DNA of 64,000 nt from Streptococcus sanguinis (GTDB taxonomy: Bacteria > Bacillota > Bacilli > Lactobacillales > Streptococcaceae): contig NZ_CP054570.1 of assembly GCF_013343115.1 (NCBI RefSeq), forward strand, positions 1,240,001-1,304,000, in the 5' to 3' direction. Under the pieces are notes generated by a model that worked only from the letters and a program-made list of their open reading frames with translations, had not been told where the DNA came from and did not search any database. Within the stretch, counting starts at the first letter, position 1. Every line of letters starts with the position of its first letter. Below are positions 46,499-56,263 of the stretch, piece after piece. The position numbers and the translations under genes were made by a program.

Positions 46499-47332
46499 AT
46501 GTTTGGAAAACTGTTTAAATACGACTTTAAGTCTAATTACAAATGGTATTGTATCACCTTTGCCATTCTTCTCACTCTATCTATCTTCATGGGATTCATA
46601 GCTGGCAGCATCCTAAGACCTGAGGCAATGAATCGCTATAGTGAACATCCATTGTCTATTAGTGGTGTTATCATCACTTTCTATCTACTATTTCTCTTGC
46701 TGTTTTCTGCATCTTGCGCAGTCTTTCTATCCAATACCATCATTATTATCCGTCGATTTTATAAAAATGTCTTTGGGAGAGAAGGCTATCTGACTTGGAC
46801 CTTGCCGGTCACCCCGCATCAGATTCTTCTGTCCAAGCTTCTTTCCGCATTTGTTTGGACCCTCTTGTGTATGCTGACCATGTTTATTAGTGGTTTAGTC
46901 ATCTTTGGCATTGCTCTTCCCCTTGTAGGCTTTTCATTCAATGAGATTTTTAAATTTATAGACGGAATACAAAATTTCTGGCTATGGATTGTCAAATACG
47001 GCTTCCTTAATCTCCTTCAAATCCTTTCTGGTATCCTCTTCTTTTACCTAGCAATCTCAGTCGGACAGCTTTTCAAGAAGAATCGGATTATGATGGCTGT
47101 GCTCTTCGGATTTTTGATTTGGACTGTTCTAGCAGTCTTGTCACTCTTCTTACCTAGTTCTTTTGATTCATATGGACTACTTAGTTTATATGATTACAGT
47201 TACTCCTCTTCGGACTTTGAACAGATGCTAGATGGCTTCATTATTATCCGAATCGTCTTTGAACTCGTCAAAATTTTCGGTTTCTATTTTACAATCTATG
47301 CCATCGTAAAAAACAAACTAAATCTGCAATAA
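46499..47332 (+). CDS. ABC transporter permease
   Basis: The 277-residue membrane protein has six hydrophobic segments and a basic, aromatic N-terminus (FGKLFKYDFKSNYKWY) with the conserved REGYLTWTLPVTPHQILLSKL cytoplasmic loop typical of ABC-2 exporter subunits. It pairs with the ATPase 14 nt upstream. The substrate is unknown; antibiotic or lipid-like compounds are handled by relatives. It ends 5 nt before a bidirectional terminator shared with lrgB. Confidence 0.85.
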   Translation: MFGKLFKYDFKSNYKWYCITFAILLTLSIFMGFIAGSILRPEAMNRYSEHPLSISGVIITFYLLFLLLFSASCAVFLSNTIIIIRRFYKNVFGREGYLTWTLPVTPHQILLSKLLSAFVWTLLCMLTMFISGLVIFGIALPLVGFSFNEIFKFIDGIQNFWLWIVKYGFLNLLQILSGILFFYLAISVGQLFKKNRIMMAVLFGFLIWTVLAVLSLFLPSSFDSYGLLSLYDYSYSSSDFEQMLDGFIIIRIVFELVKIFGFYFTIYAIVKNKLNLQ

Positions 47333-47337
47333 GCAAA

Positions 47338-47368
47338 ACAAGGTTGAAACAAAACGTTTCAACCTTGT
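47338..47368. terminator. Bidirectional terminator between the ABC permease and lrgB
   Basis: ACAAGGTTGAAAC (47338-47350) and GTTTCAACCTTGT (47356-47368) form a perfect 13-bp stem with a five-base loop. T-rich tails are present on both strands. Confidence 0.9.
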
Positions 47369-47374
47369 TTATTT

Positions 47375-48070
47375 TTACTTCAGAATAATCGCTGCCACGA
47401 TGGGGCTGACCAGAACGTACATGAGGCCCGTCACGCCAATCGCAAGTCCTGCCATAGCTCCTGCGACCTGACCGTATTTAAAGGCGGTCCCCGTTCCTAC
47501 CGCATGGCCTGTTCCCCCTAAAGCTAGACCAATAGCTACCGGGTCTGTGATTTTTAAGAGCTTAAGAAGCGTTGGTCCTAAGACACTGGTCAGAATGCCC
47601 GTCGCAACCACCACCACTAATGTCACTGTAGCAAGACCTTGCAGCTTGTCTGTGATACCGACAGCCATGGCCGTTGTGACAGATTTCGGAAAAAGAGAAA
47701 CAGCCAGAAAGAAATCCATGCCGAAAAACTTAGCCAGTAGAGCAGTGAAGCTGGTATTGACTACAACCGCCGCAAAGGTCCCAATCAAAATACTGCGTGC
47801 ATGATGCTTCATCAAATGAAAAGTCTTGTAAAGCGGAATCCCCAAAGCAACCGTAGATGGCACGATTAGATTGTTTAAATAGGAGCCGCCGACATAGTAA
47901 TCCTTGTAGGAAATACCAGATAGTTTCAAAAAAGCAATAACCAAAACTGCTGCAATCAGCAAAGGAGTTGTCAAAGGATGAGGAAATCTCCGAAAAATCA
48001 ATAGACCGAACAGATAGGCCAAGATAGACAAGGCAAGGCCAAAGAGAGGGTTGCTCCATAAATCAGACAT
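47375..48070 (-). CDS. lrgB: LrgB/CidB family antiholin-like membrane protein
   Basis: The 231-residue polytopic protein matches LrgB/CidB: LWSNPLFGLALSILAYLFGLL, LNNLIVPSTVALGIPLYK, FPKSVTTAMAVGI and ALGGTGHAVGTGTAF. LrgAB are linked to murein hydrolase activity and autolysis in staphylococci, and to pyruvate uptake or overflow metabolism in streptococci and bacilli. The start MSDLWSNP at 48070 has AAGGAG upstream and overlaps the lrgA stop by 8 nt; a longer frame starting at 48103 is not needed. Confidence 0.9.
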   Translation of the reverse strand: MSDLWSNPLFGLALSILAYLFGLLIFRRFPHPLTTPLLIAAVLVIAFLKLSGISYKDYYVGGSYLNNLIVPSTVALGIPLYKTFHLMKHHARSILIGTFAAVVVNTSFTALLAKFFGMDFFLAVSLFPKSVTTAMAVGITDKLQGLATVTLVVVVATGILTSVLGPTLLKLLKITDPVAIGLALGGTGHAVGTGTAFKYGQVAGAMAGLAIGVTGLMYVLVSPIVAAIILK

Positions 48071-48443
48071 TGCTGGCGTCTCCTTCCTCATAATCTCCTT
48101 CAAAACGAGTCTTAATCAGCTGCACCACAACTGCAATCACGCAGACATTGAGCACAATTGCTCCTAAAACAATCAAAATAATCGGCAGCAGATAAGGTGC
48201 AATGACCTGAAATTTATCCATGATACCAACTGCAGGAGGCAGAAAAAGGATGGTCATATTTGCCAAAAGAAAATTGCCAACCATGCTGATATGACGCAGG
48301 CGCAGGAGCTTAAACTGCAGAGCCAAAAACAGCAAGACCAAACCAATGATACTACCTGGAACAGGCAGTTGGAAAACACTTGAAATCCCTTCTCCAACGA
48401 GGGAAATCATAAAAATAATCATCAACTGAACGTATAATTTCAT
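48063..48443 (-). CDS. lrgA: LrgA/CidA family holin-like membrane protein
   Basis: The 126-residue protein has four hydrophobic segments and the family block LPVPGSIIGLVLLFLAL followed by ANMTILFLPPAVGIMD. It partners LrgB. The pair lies downstream of asp5 on the same strand but is separated from the accessory Sec operon by a strong terminator. No two-component LytST genes are seen nearby. The C-terminus is acidic (EGDYEEGDASNV) and is translated over the lrgB start. Confidence 0.9.
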   Translation of the reverse strand: MKLYVQLMIIFMISLVGEGISSVFQLPVPGSIIGLVLLFLALQFKLLRLRHISMVGNFLLANMTILFLPPAVGIMDKFQVIAPYLLPIILIVLGAIVLNVCVIAVVVQLIKTRFEGDYEEGDASNV

Positions 48444-48542
48444 ACCAAACCTCCATCACTTGTATATCCAGTTTACTCCTTTTCAGAAAAATATCAAGCT
48501 GCTTTCAGAAATTAAAACCTTTACATCCAAAATTTGCTTATA

Positions 48543-48572
48543 AAAATTCCCTCTATTGTCTGCAATAGAGGG
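48543..48572 (-). terminator. Terminator of the accessory Sec operon
   Basis: CCCTCTATTG and CAATAGAGGG (48549-48572) form a perfect 10-bp stem with a 4-nt loop, followed by AATTTTTA on the minus strand. It is the first terminator met after gly, so gly to asp5 may be one transcript of about 15 kb. Confidence 0.85.
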
Positions 48573-48616
48573 TCTTTCTTATTTAGCAGTCGTCTGAGTA
48601 ACTTCCTAAACAGATG

Positions 48617-48838
48617 CTAGAGGGATTGAATCATAAAAAAAATCATGAGAATAATCAAGGCAACGCTTGCCAAAAGAACGAGGATTTTCTTTGCGAGGTG
48701 GGTTTCCCAGTAGCCTGACTTGCCAATCGATGTATTAGTTTCTCTATAAAATTGCTGGTTTTCTCTAGGAAGCAGACTAACCAGCAAAATCAAGATAAGG
48801 GCTACTACAATGGTAAATGTAATCAATATTGTTTGCAT
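48617..48838 (-). CDS. asp5: Accessory Sec system protein Asp5 (SecG-like)
   Basis: The 73-residue protein has two membrane helices (residues 4-23 and about 50-71) joined by a polar loop, the SecG layout. Asp5 is thought to be the SecG-like partner of SecY2 in the accessory translocon. It starts one base after the asp4 stop, and its ribosome binding site GAGGAAA lies in the asp4 end. Confidence 0.85.
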   Translation of the reverse strand: MQTILITFTIVVALILILLVSLLPRENQQFYRETNTSIGKSGYWETHLAKKILVLLASVALIILMIFFMIQSL

Positions 48839-48839
48839 T

Positions 48840-49022
48840 TTATTTCCTCAAGGCTCCAATCAATGTAAAAATCAAGCCAATCAAGATCATCATGCCCAAG
48901 GCGATGACAAAGGCCTTGTTGAGATTTTCTCCCAAGCTGGCCTTTTCTTTCTTGGGCTTGGCTTGCTTGAGCTCATCTAACCGTCCCTCAATATCCTTAT
49001 AAAATAAATCTTTTTTAGCCAT
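48840..49022 (-). CDS. asp4: Accessory Sec system protein Asp4 (SecE-like)
   Basis: The 60-residue protein has a charged N-terminal half (KKDLFYKDIEGRLDELKQAKPKKEK) and one C-terminal membrane helix (FVIALGMMILIGLIFTLIGAL), the SecE layout. Asp4 is required for export of the serine-rich adhesin in S. gordonii. It overlaps gtfB by 8 nt and has an AGGAGG site. Confidence 0.88.
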   Translation of the reverse strand: MAKKDLFYKDIEGRLDELKQAKPKKEKASLGENLNKAFVIALGMMILIGLIFTLIGALRK

Positions 49023-50367
49023 GCTGACCTCCTAACAAGCTTTGGAGAGTCTCCTGATAAAGACTGACGGGTACATCATTGGCATGTCGACCTTGAGCTT
49101 GCAAGGCCGACCGCATCTGCTCAACACCAGATAAGGCTTCTTCCAAAGTTGATGCCAGTTGAGCTGGCTGGCTGCTGTCGAAAATATGCTGTTGGGCAAT
49201 GTAGTGCCTGTCATGCAGGGTCTGCTCAAAGCCTAGAATCAAGAGATTGTTCTCAAAAGCCTTGCGAACTGCCTGCAGGACCTGACCTCCGTGATTGATG
49301 TCCAGATAAATGTCCGATTCCAAGTAGAGCTGCTCGATCTGCTTGAGACTGGCATTTTGATAAAGGACGACATTTTTATAGGACAGCATAGACAAGAGTT
49401 TAGGTGACATTTCCGTAAGGGCAGCAATGCGAAAGACTAGCTGTGGTAGGGACTGAACCAAGGTCTCTAAGCCTTCAATCTGATCCGAATGGGTCAAGAT
49501 TAAGGCATCTTTTCGTAGGTAGTTGTCCCGCTTGAAGTCATAATGATAGCCCAGATGCAGGAACTTCTGCTGCTGGTCAGTCGCTGCCAGACTCTTGGCC
49601 TTTTCATAAGTTGCTAAATCTGGAATGACAATGGTCTGCGTCCGCAGCTGGCTATTTTCCAGAATCAGCTGCATATTGCCCGGAAGCTCGTCATACAGAG
49701 GTTCCTGCCAGAAAAGAATATCCTGCCCAGCTCGGCCTGTCAAGCTGTGGGAAACCAGGAAAGAATAAGCCAGCGAATTAAAGAGAATGTGATCCAAGTC
49801 AAAGTCTAGCCGCTCTAAAAAGAAACGGATAAAATCCACTCGGCTTTTGAACATCCGCATCGGCTCTTGGTCCAGAGTCAGGATGATGTCACCAGTGGCA
49901 TGATTTTCCACGATGCGCTCCTGACCGTCTGTGCTATAGTAGGTTGTGTTGAAAGCCTCCTGGCCTGATTTATAGGCTGTTTTGGCAAAGCAGCGGCCTT
50001 GCTTATTATAGCGCTCACTCAGTCGCCGCTGGCCTTTTTTATCCAGCCAATCCACCTGTTTGACCAAGCGACCCTTGGCCTGACTTGCATAGTGAATCCG
50101 TGCTCTTTCTTCTCCCATGTCACTGACACGCGCCGCCTGATAATCGCCTGTGATTTCCCAGAAAGGTGGCACTGGTACTTGATTGAAAAAGAGCGGGTGG
50201 TCTGCTCCCTCTTCATCCCCTAAAAAATAAGTATAGGGGGAAATCATGTCGTCCGGCAGAAAGCCATTGGCCTCAATGACAATGGTCGGACAGTCATAGC
50301 CAGCTGCAAGGAGGGAATCATGCAGATCCTGTGTTTCCTGATTGTAATAATCAAAGAGCTGAATCAT
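49015..50367 (-). CDS. gtfB: Accessory Sec glycosyltransferase GtfB (regulatory subunit)
   Basis: GtfB (Gtf2) is the catalytically inactive partner of GtfA; the heterodimer adds the first N-acetylglucosamine to Ser and Thr residues of the adhesin. The 450-residue protein has a two-lobed GT-B-like shape with an N-terminal beta-rich half (TTYYSTDGQERIVENHATG resembles the add-on domain). The C-terminal lobe includes ILTHSDQIEGLETLVQSLPQ and IYLDINHGGQVLQAV. It overlaps gtfA by 17 nt, implying coupled synthesis. The C-terminal lobe resembles two internal segments of Gly. Confidence 0.93.
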   Translation of the reverse strand: MIQLFDYYNQETQDLHDSLLAAGYDCPTIVIEANGFLPDDMISPYTYFLGDEEGADHPLFFNQVPVPPFWEITGDYQAARVSDMGEERARIHYASQAKGRLVKQVDWLDKKGQRRLSERYNKQGRCFAKTAYKSGQEAFNTTYYSTDGQERIVENHATGDIILTLDQEPMRMFKSRVDFIRFFLERLDFDLDHILFNSLAYSFLVSHSLTGRAGQDILFWQEPLYDELPGNMQLILENSQLRTQTIVIPDLATYEKAKSLAATDQQQKFLHLGYHYDFKRDNYLRKDALILTHSDQIEGLETLVQSLPQLVFRIAALTEMSPKLLSMLSYKNVVLYQNASLKQIEQLYLESDIYLDINHGGQVLQAVRKAFENNLLILGFEQTLHDRHYIAQQHIFDSSQPAQLASTLEEALSGVEQMRSALQAQGRHANDVPVSLYQETLQSLLGGQHG

Positions 50368-51871
50368 CTCTGACCTCCTTTAAAAGCTGGGACCAAGCCG
50401 CTTCAACCCGGCTGGTCAAATAATTCTCGGCCACTTGATAAGAGTGTTGGCTCATCTCCTGCTGGCGTCCTTGGCTAAAGAGAGCTATTATTTTCTCCAC
50501 AAAAGCAGCAATAATCTGGTCCTCGACCTGATTGGAACTGACCGGCAGCAGATAGCCATTTTTACCATCATCGATAAAAGTCTGATTGCCATAGCGGACA
50601 TCAAAGCCGATGAGAGGCAGACCTGATCCGACCGCTTCCATGAGAGTCAAACCAAAGCCTTCACTGGTTGAAGCTGTCAGATAAAGCTCATAGCCTGCAT
50701 AAATCTGACTCAAATCTGCGTGCCCTTTGAGCCGAATATAGTCCTGAGCTCCTGCTTCCTCAATCTTGCGACGCAGCTTGTCCTCTTCGCCCCCCTTACC
50801 GTAAATATCCAGAGTCAGCTCAGGCAACTGGGCATGGGCTTGGACAGTTGCTGCCACTAGCCAATCAATATGTTTTTCCGTAGCGAGACGCGAAGCCGTG
50901 ATCATAGAGAAAGGCTTGCGAGGCTCTTTGGGATAAGTCAGCTGGTCCAGGCTCCCTACCGGTATGGTAACAATCTTGGGCTGCTTGTCCGAGTAATGCT
51001 GGAACTGCTGCTCTAGAATCCTTTTCTGAGCCTCTGTTGCCACGATGAAGAAGTCCACCTTGTCTGCATTGGTAAACTGGTAGTCATAGAAATTGTTCCA
51101 GAGAATGTAGTCGTCGCTACTGGCATTTTCACTGAAATGCTCCGCATGGACCACTACTCCCAGCTTAGCCTTCTGGCTCTCTTCAAAGACAACCTGACCA
51201 ATCCCTGTCTCCCTATCCAAGATGACCACATCATCCGCCTGCAGCTGCAAACACTGGAGAAAATAACGAACCAGCTCAGCCTTGGAATAGAAAATCCGGT
51301 CTGGAAAACGATAGAGCTCTTCTTGACCATCCTCTATCAGCATGTCATAGGCAACACTGCCGTCTTCATGGTAGAAACGGCGCTGGTAGAGGGTTGCAGC
51401 GTCATTGTGGGGTGCAAAGTACTCGCTGGCATAGCGGACATAGGAGAAATAATCCTTGCGAATCAATCTCCCCCGCGAGACATACTCCACATGCTCCACA
51501 AAGTCCTGATCTTCCTGTCGCAGATAGCAAGTGATAAACTGATCATCCTGCGGATAGAAATAACGGACAATCTTGCCCTCTCTCTCCGAGCGCTCCGGCT
51601 GACCTGCGACTTGAGCCAACACCTGATCCAGCGTCACCGTCGTCGGTGCAATCTTGATATCAGTAAAGTAATTATAAAGCCAGATAACTTCCTCATCCAG
51701 AAAACCAATATTTTCCGTCAGATGCTGAATATTATCCGCTAAAATCATATCCATAAAGATAAACTTAGCCGGCTGCTGGATTCTGCGCAGAAGCTGGGCC
51801 CGATAAGCTTGGGCGTATTCTACACCGCTGCTCGCCCAGCCGATGCCTAAGTTGATGTTATATACTGTCAT
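50351..51871 (-). CDS. gtfA: Accessory Sec O-GlcNAc transferase GtfA (catalytic subunit)
   Basis: GtfA (Gtf1) is the catalytic GT4-type subunit that moves GlcNAc from UDP-GlcNAc to serine or threonine of the serine-rich protein in the cytoplasm. The 506-residue protein has the N-terminal NLGIGWASSGVEYAQ loop, the add-on beta domain (about residues 75-200), SRLATEKHIDWLVAA and the catalytic EGFGLTLMEAVGSGLPLIGFD with the ExxxxxxxE pattern of retaining GT4 enzymes. Lys and Arg residues around SRLATEKH bind the nucleotide. It lies 12 nt after secA2 and overlaps gtfB. Confidence 0.95.
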   Translation of the reverse strand: MTVYNINLGIGWASSGVEYAQAYRAQLLRRIQQPAKFIFMDMILADNIQHLTENIGFLDEEVIWLYNYFTDIKIAPTTVTLDQVLAQVAGQPERSEREGKIVRYFYPQDDQFITCYLRQEDQDFVEHVEYVSRGRLIRKDYFSYVRYASEYFAPHNDAATLYQRRFYHEDGSVAYDMLIEDGQEELYRFPDRIFYSKAELVRYFLQCLQLQADDVVILDRETGIGQVVFEESQKAKLGVVVHAEHFSENASSDDYILWNNFYDYQFTNADKVDFFIVATEAQKRILEQQFQHYSDKQPKIVTIPVGSLDQLTYPKEPRKPFSMITASRLATEKHIDWLVAATVQAHAQLPELTLDIYGKGGEEDKLRRKIEEAGAQDYIRLKGHADLSQIYAGYELYLTASTSEGFGLTLMEAVGSGLPLIGFDVRYGNQTFIDDGKNGYLLPVSSNQVEDQIIAAFVEKIIALFSQGRQQEMSQHSYQVAENYLTSRVEAAWSQLLKEVRDDSAL

Positions 51872-51883
51872 ATTCTCCTCGTC

Positions 51884-54265
51884 TTACGGGAAGTACATGA
51901 TGACTTCTCCTTTAGGGTTGAGTGCCAATTCACTCATCAAAAGATTCTTGACAATCTGCTGTTTCATGCGCTCCTTCATATATTCAAAGCCATCGTAAGC
52001 CTCCTGGTAGTATTCTACCAGAGGGTTTTTCATAGAGAAATGCTGACCGCTCAAGGCTGTCTTGAGCTGCTGCAGATAGTCCACCTGCTCGACCCAGTTC
52101 TCATCAATAGCCTTGAGAACGGACACCCGTTGAAAATGGGTAAAGAGCTTGTCAGACTTGAGATAGTCTTTCTTTGCCTGCAATTCCTGCTCGGCAATAT
52201 CCTGCAAGAGCTCTGCAATTTTCTCCGGCGAATAAATATCGAAATCATAAGGAATACGCTCAGCATGATAGCTGAAATGGTCTAAAATAAAGCGATAGAG
52301 GTCAGCTCGCGTCTCATAGGACTGCTCATAGGCCGCCTGATGAATGACCTGACTGAGGACACGGCTGATTTCTTCATCAATCCGCTCTTCAGCTTGAATC
52401 AAGCGATTGCGCTCAGCATAGGTAATCTCCCGCTGAATCTTCATACACTGGGCATATTCCAGCGTCATCCGACGGGACATCTTGGCACTGCTTTCGCTCG
52501 CTCTCTGGGCCTTAGCTACTAAGCGTCTAAAGCGGCGCTGTCCCAGGTGGACTGGATGCTGCTGAACTTCTTCAGTTGAGTAGTCCTTATAGAACTTCTT
52601 GAGCCAATCTGGCCCCCACTTCCTGAGCAGATCATCCTCTAGCGAGATGAAAAACTTACTAATCCCCGGATCACCTTGGCGGCCTGAACGGCCACGAATC
52701 TGTAGGTCAATCCGCTGGTTCTCCATCCGCTCAGTACCAATCACCACGAGACCACCCAAATCAGCGACACCCGGTCCCAACTTTATATCCGTACCGCGGC
52801 CGGCCATGGATGTAGCCACCGTCACAGCACCTTTCTGCCCAGACTCTGCGATGATCTGCGCCTCACGCGCCGCATTGTTGGCATTGAGCAGATTGTGGGC
52901 GATGCCTTCTCTCAGCAGTAGGGAAGAGTAAATCTCTGACATCTCCACTGAGCCGGTGAAAATCAAGAGTGGATTGCCTTGAGCATGGTAGTGCTTGACC
53001 TCGTCCAGAGAAGCAAAGACTTTTTCTGGCAGGGTTTGGTAAAGCTGGTCTGGCAAATCCTGTCGAATAACTGGCTGGTTGGTCGGAATCTTGATGACAG
53101 ACATGGAGTAAGTCTCCATAAATTCGCTCTCAACCACCTTGCCAGTCCCAGTCATACCAGAGATTTTCCGGAAGAGCCGGAAGAGATTCTGATAGGTGAT
53201 GGAAGCCATGGCCCGCGTTTCCTCCGTCAGCTTGACATGCTCCTTGGCCTCAATGGCCTGGTGCTGGCCTCCCTGAAGCCGGGTCATTTCCAGCAGACGG
53301 CCGGTTGCGCGGTCCAGAAGTACAACTTCTGCTTCTTTGTCACCCTGGCGGACAACATAGTCCTTGTCCTTCTTATAGAGTTTATGAGCCCGCAAGGCTA
53401 GATTGAGATGGCGGACCAACTCTTGATTTTCCTTGGAAAAAAGATGCTCCAAGTCAAGAAAAGACTCTGCCGCTAAAATACCTTTTGATGTCAGCCAGAC
53501 TTCATTCTTCTCGTCATCGTAGTGGTAGTCCTCGTCTTCTTTCAAAGTCGTAATGAAGGTATCCATGATACTATAGAAGTTTGACTGAACCCGAGGAGCA
53601 CCAGAGATAACCAAAGGCACCTGAGCGCTGTCTAAGAGGATGGAGTCAATCTCGTCTATGATGACATAGTTGAAAGGACTAAGATATTGGCTATCCTTAT
53701 TCTCTGCAAGATTCTCAATCAGATAGTCAAAGCCCAAGGCACTATTGGTCGTATAGACAATATCCGCCTGGTAAATCAGCCGCTTCTGCTTGGGCGTCAG
53801 ATTTTCAGTCTCATCTGCTACCACCGCAGCCTCAATAGTCAGCCCCAGAAAACGATAGACCTGCCCCATTTCCTGAGCATCCCGCAGAGCCAGATAGGTA
53901 TTGGTGGTCACCAACATAGCTCCTTGACCAGACAGGGCATTGAGATAGAGCGGCATGGTAGCCGTCAGGGTCTTACCCTCGCCTGTAGCCATCTCAGCGA
54001 CATTGCCTTCATGGAGAACAATCGCCCCCATGACCTGAACATCGTAGGGGAACATGCCCAGCACCCGCTTGTCCGCTTCCCGCACCACAGCATAAGCCTC
54101 CGGCAGCAGGTCGTCTAAAGTCTCACCTGCGGCCAATTTCTCCTTAAATTCCTGAGTTTTCTTCCGCAGCTCAGCGTCTGACAGGCCAGCCATTTCTGAC
54201 TCAAAGCTCTTGACTTTGGCTAAGATTTTCTTTAAGCGCTGAATTTGAAAATGATTTTTAATCAT
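51884..54265 (-). CDS. secA2: Accessory Sec ATPase SecA2
   Basis: SecA2 powers export of the glycosylated adhesin through SecY2. At 793 residues it is shorter than housekeeping SecA (about 840) and lacks the C-terminal Zn-finger/SecB-binding tail. Motifs are [20 protein letters not shown] (Walker A, residues about 93-99), [18 protein letters not shown] (Walker B), [15 protein letters not shown] and [13 protein letters not shown]. The N-terminus ([20 protein letters not shown]) is the amphipathic SecA start. It overlaps asp3 by 8 nt with AGAGGAG upstream. Confidence 0.96.
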   Translation of the reverse strand: MIKNHFQIQRLKKILAKVKSFESEMAGLSDAELRKKTQEFKEKLAAGETLDDLLPEAYAVVREADKRVLGMFPYDVQVMGAIVLHEGNVAEMATGEGKTLTATMPLYLNALSGQGAMLVTTNTYLALRDAQEMGQVYRFLGLTIEAAVVADETENLTPKQKRLIYQADIVYTTNSALGFDYLIENLAENKDSQYLSPFNYVIIDEIDSILLDSAQVPLVISGAPRVQSNFYSIMDTFITTLKEDEDYHYDDEKNEVWLTSKGILAAESFLDLEHLFSKENQELVRHLNLALRAHKLYKKDKDYVVRQGDKEAEVVLLDRATGRLLEMTRLQGGQHQAIEAKEHVKLTEETRAMASITYQNLFRLFRKISGMTGTGKVVESEFMETYSMSVIKIPTNQPVIRQDLPDQLYQTLPEKVFASLDEVKHYHAQGNPLLIFTGSVEMSEIYSSLLLREGIAHNLLNANNAAREAQIIAESGQKGAVTVATSMAGRGTDIKLGPGVADLGGLVVIGTERMENQRIDLQIRGRSGRQGDPGISKFFISLEDDLLRKWGPDWLKKFYKDYSTEEVQQHPVHLGQRRFRRLVAKAQRASESSAKMSRRMTLEYAQCMKIQREITYAERNRLIQAEERIDEEISRVLSQVIHQAAYEQSYETRADLYRFILDHFSYHAERIPYDFDIYSPEKIAELLQDIAEQELQAKKDYLKSDKLFTHFQRVSVLKAIDENWVEQVDYLQQLKTALSGQHFSMKNPLVEYYQEAYDGFEYMKERMKQQIVKNLLMSELALNPKGEVIMYFP

Positions 54266-54737
54266 CAGACTCCTCTATGATTTGGTCAATGTTTAGGCAA
54301 TGAAACTCTAAGGACTCAACTCCTGCACTCAGCAGCTGAACCTTATAGCTATAGGCTTCGTTTGGGTAGGTAAAGATCATACTCTCCGAGCGCTCCACTT
54401 GATTACTGATTTCTTTCTCATAGCGGTCAAAGAAGATGATTTTCAGAAAGACGCTGGATTCAGGATAGGTGGTCATATCTCTAGACAGGCAATAGCGAGC
54501 TCCCTTTTTGAGCAAGGGGAGAGCAGGCACCTGCCGGTCTCGCTGATAGTTCCATTTGGAAGACCATTCATGGATGGTCTGGCCGGATGCCATCAGTTTA
54601 TTTTCAAAAAATATATGTGAAGGGGAATGAATAATAAGGGTAGTTCCATATAGATAGGTAAAGTCAGTCATTTTACCAGCTGCCGAAACCCCTCTCAGCT
54701 CTCCCCAGTAAATGCCCTTTCTTTTTTGAATGTTCAT
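54258..54737 (-). CDS. asp3: Accessory Sec system protein Asp3
   Basis: Asp3 binds Asp1 and Asp2 and unfolded serine-rich domain segments during export. The start [14 protein letters not shown] at 54737 overlaps the asp2 stop by 4 nt (ATGA) and gives 159 residues, close to the usual length; a frame starting 18 codons earlier would overlap asp2 by 58 nt and is not needed. The protein is mostly beta-strand, with aromatic and basic stretches such as [15 protein letters not shown], consistent with the reported carbohydrate-binding-like fold. Confidence 0.92.
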   Translation of the reverse strand: MNIQKRKGIYWGELRGVSAAGKMTDFTYLYGTTLIIHSPSHIFFENKLMASGQTIHEWSSKWNYQRDRQVPALPLLKKGARYCLSRDMTTYPESSVFLKIIFFDRYEKEISNQVERSESMIFTYPNEAYSYKVQLLSAGVESLEFHCLNIDQIIEESDD

Positions 54738-56263
54738 TTCTTTCTCCCAAATTCCTTTTCCAATATCATTCGATAATAATTCATAAACCAAGATATAGCT
54801 ATAGTAGAGTCATCATTATGCCGACCAGGGACACCTCTGCTAATCAGCTTAGCTTCGGTTAGATGAAGAGCCGCTACCAGGTCCTCATAGGCCGTCGGAT
54901 CATAGTCTTCTTCCTTCATGTAGGCGATACCAAAGGTCGTCCGGCTGAAATCAGCCTTCTCAAACTTACGCCAGTAGCGGCGATTCAGCTCCTCTACATG
55001 CTCCAGATCTTTGCCACCTGTGTGACGGTGAAGGACATCTAACGCCGTCGGAAAGACCTTAGGCAGGCGTAAACGACCACGTTGGGCAATAGTGCCTAGA
55101 TTTCCCAAGGGCTTGGACAAAACAATAGCCCGCGGACGAAACTCTGAGCCGTAATAAACCGCACCGTAGGTCCCCATAGACATACCTGATAGGATTAGAT
55201 CCCGCTCGGTAAAGCCCAGAAAGTCCAAATGCTCTTGGATAATCTTATGAATACTGCTCTCCAGCTCCTGACTGCCCAGATAAAACATACCGCCATCCAC
55301 GCGCGGATCTGAAAACAAGAGAAAAGGACAGCCTAAACTCCGCATCATTCCAAAGCCCTCGAAGCCTTCCGCCCGACGGTAACCAGAGAAATAAACAGCC
55401 AAAGGCGGCTTCAAATCACCCGGATAAAAGAAGTAATTAATCTCCTGACGGTGGCTATCACGAAAAATCTTCCCACCCAGAACATACTTACCAAACTCAT
55501 AGCGGGTCAAGCGCTGATGCAGAGCGCCGACCTGAATCCGTCCCTCGCCTCTAGCCTCCAAACTGACGCCCAGATAGGAAGTAAAGTCATTGTCCAGAAC
55601 CATGGATTCCCGCATATCCTCTTCTGCGAAAACAGTCTCGCGAGCAATGTCTGCAGTCGAGCCTTCCTGGATATTATAGAGGCGCAGCCGCAGCTCACAG
55701 CTGCCTGACTTTTCATATTCAAGCCAAAGTTCAACTGGATTGAACTTGTTGGCTATAATATTGTATTTCCAAGACAGGATTGACTGAAAGTCCTGACCAA
55801 AGTCACCTTCCAACTCTAGATTTTCATAGCCATTGTAGCAAATCTTGCCCCGAAATCCGGGGCTAACCACCATATCAAGCGGGGTCATCTTATCCCCATA
55901 TTGACCGGAAAAGAGAGCCTTGGACAGCTTGCGGAGCAGGTCAACTCGATCGCTCATATCCGTCGGCTGAGCACAGTGACGCTTGAGGAAGTACTCAATA
56001 TCCGCTTCCTGGGTTTCCTGTTCCTGATCATAGAAAACTGTATAAGGAATAATCTTGGACTCAATCATAAACAAATCTGGAATCCGACGCAAATCGTCCA
56101 CCAGAATCGCATCAAACTTGCCAATCTTATCCATCTCCATGACCTTTTTGATAGCTAGATTGGAGTTGGGAAAGAAATAATACCAGGCCATATTGTCCGG
56201 AATAGCAAGCTCCTTGCTCCAATCGCTTGAGCCAATCTGTAAGATTTTCAGCTTATTTTGCAT
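54734..56263 (-). CDS. asp2: Accessory Sec system acetyltransferase Asp2
   Basis: Asp2 O-acetylates GlcNAc on the adhesin and is needed for transport. I set the start at MQNKLKILQIGSSDW (56263), which overlaps asp1 by 11 nt, has AAGGAGG upstream and yields 509 residues. With this numbering the catalytic residues fall at Ser362 (GMSMGTYG), Glu452 (EED) and His482 (GRHNDD), the same positions reported for S. gordonii Asp2. The alpha/beta-hydrolase core runs from about 285 to 500 after a beta-rich N-terminal part. Confidence 0.95.
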   Translation of the reverse strand: MQNKLKILQIGSSDWSKELAIPDNMAWYYFFPNSNLAIKKVMEMDKIGKFDAILVDDLRRIPDLFMIESKIIPYTVFYDQEQETQEADIEYFLKRHCAQPTDMSDRVDLLRKLSKALFSGQYGDKMTPLDMVVSPGFRGKICYNGYENLELEGDFGQDFQSILSWKYNIIANKFNPVELWLEYEKSGSCELRLRLYNIQEGSTADIARETVFAEEDMRESMVLDNDFTSYLGVSLEARGEGRIQVGALHQRLTRYEFGKYVLGGKIFRDSHRQEINYFFYPGDLKPPLAVYFSGYRRAEGFEGFGMMRSLGCPFLLFSDPRVDGGMFYLGSQELESSIHKIIQEHLDFLGFTERDLILSGMSMGTYGAVYYGSEFRPRAIVLSKPLGNLGTIAQRGRLRLPKVFPTALDVLHRHTGGKDLEHVEELNRRYWRKFEKADFSRTTFGIAYMKEEDYDPTAYEDLVAALHLTEAKLISRGVPGRHNDDSTIAISWFMNYYRMILEKEFGRKK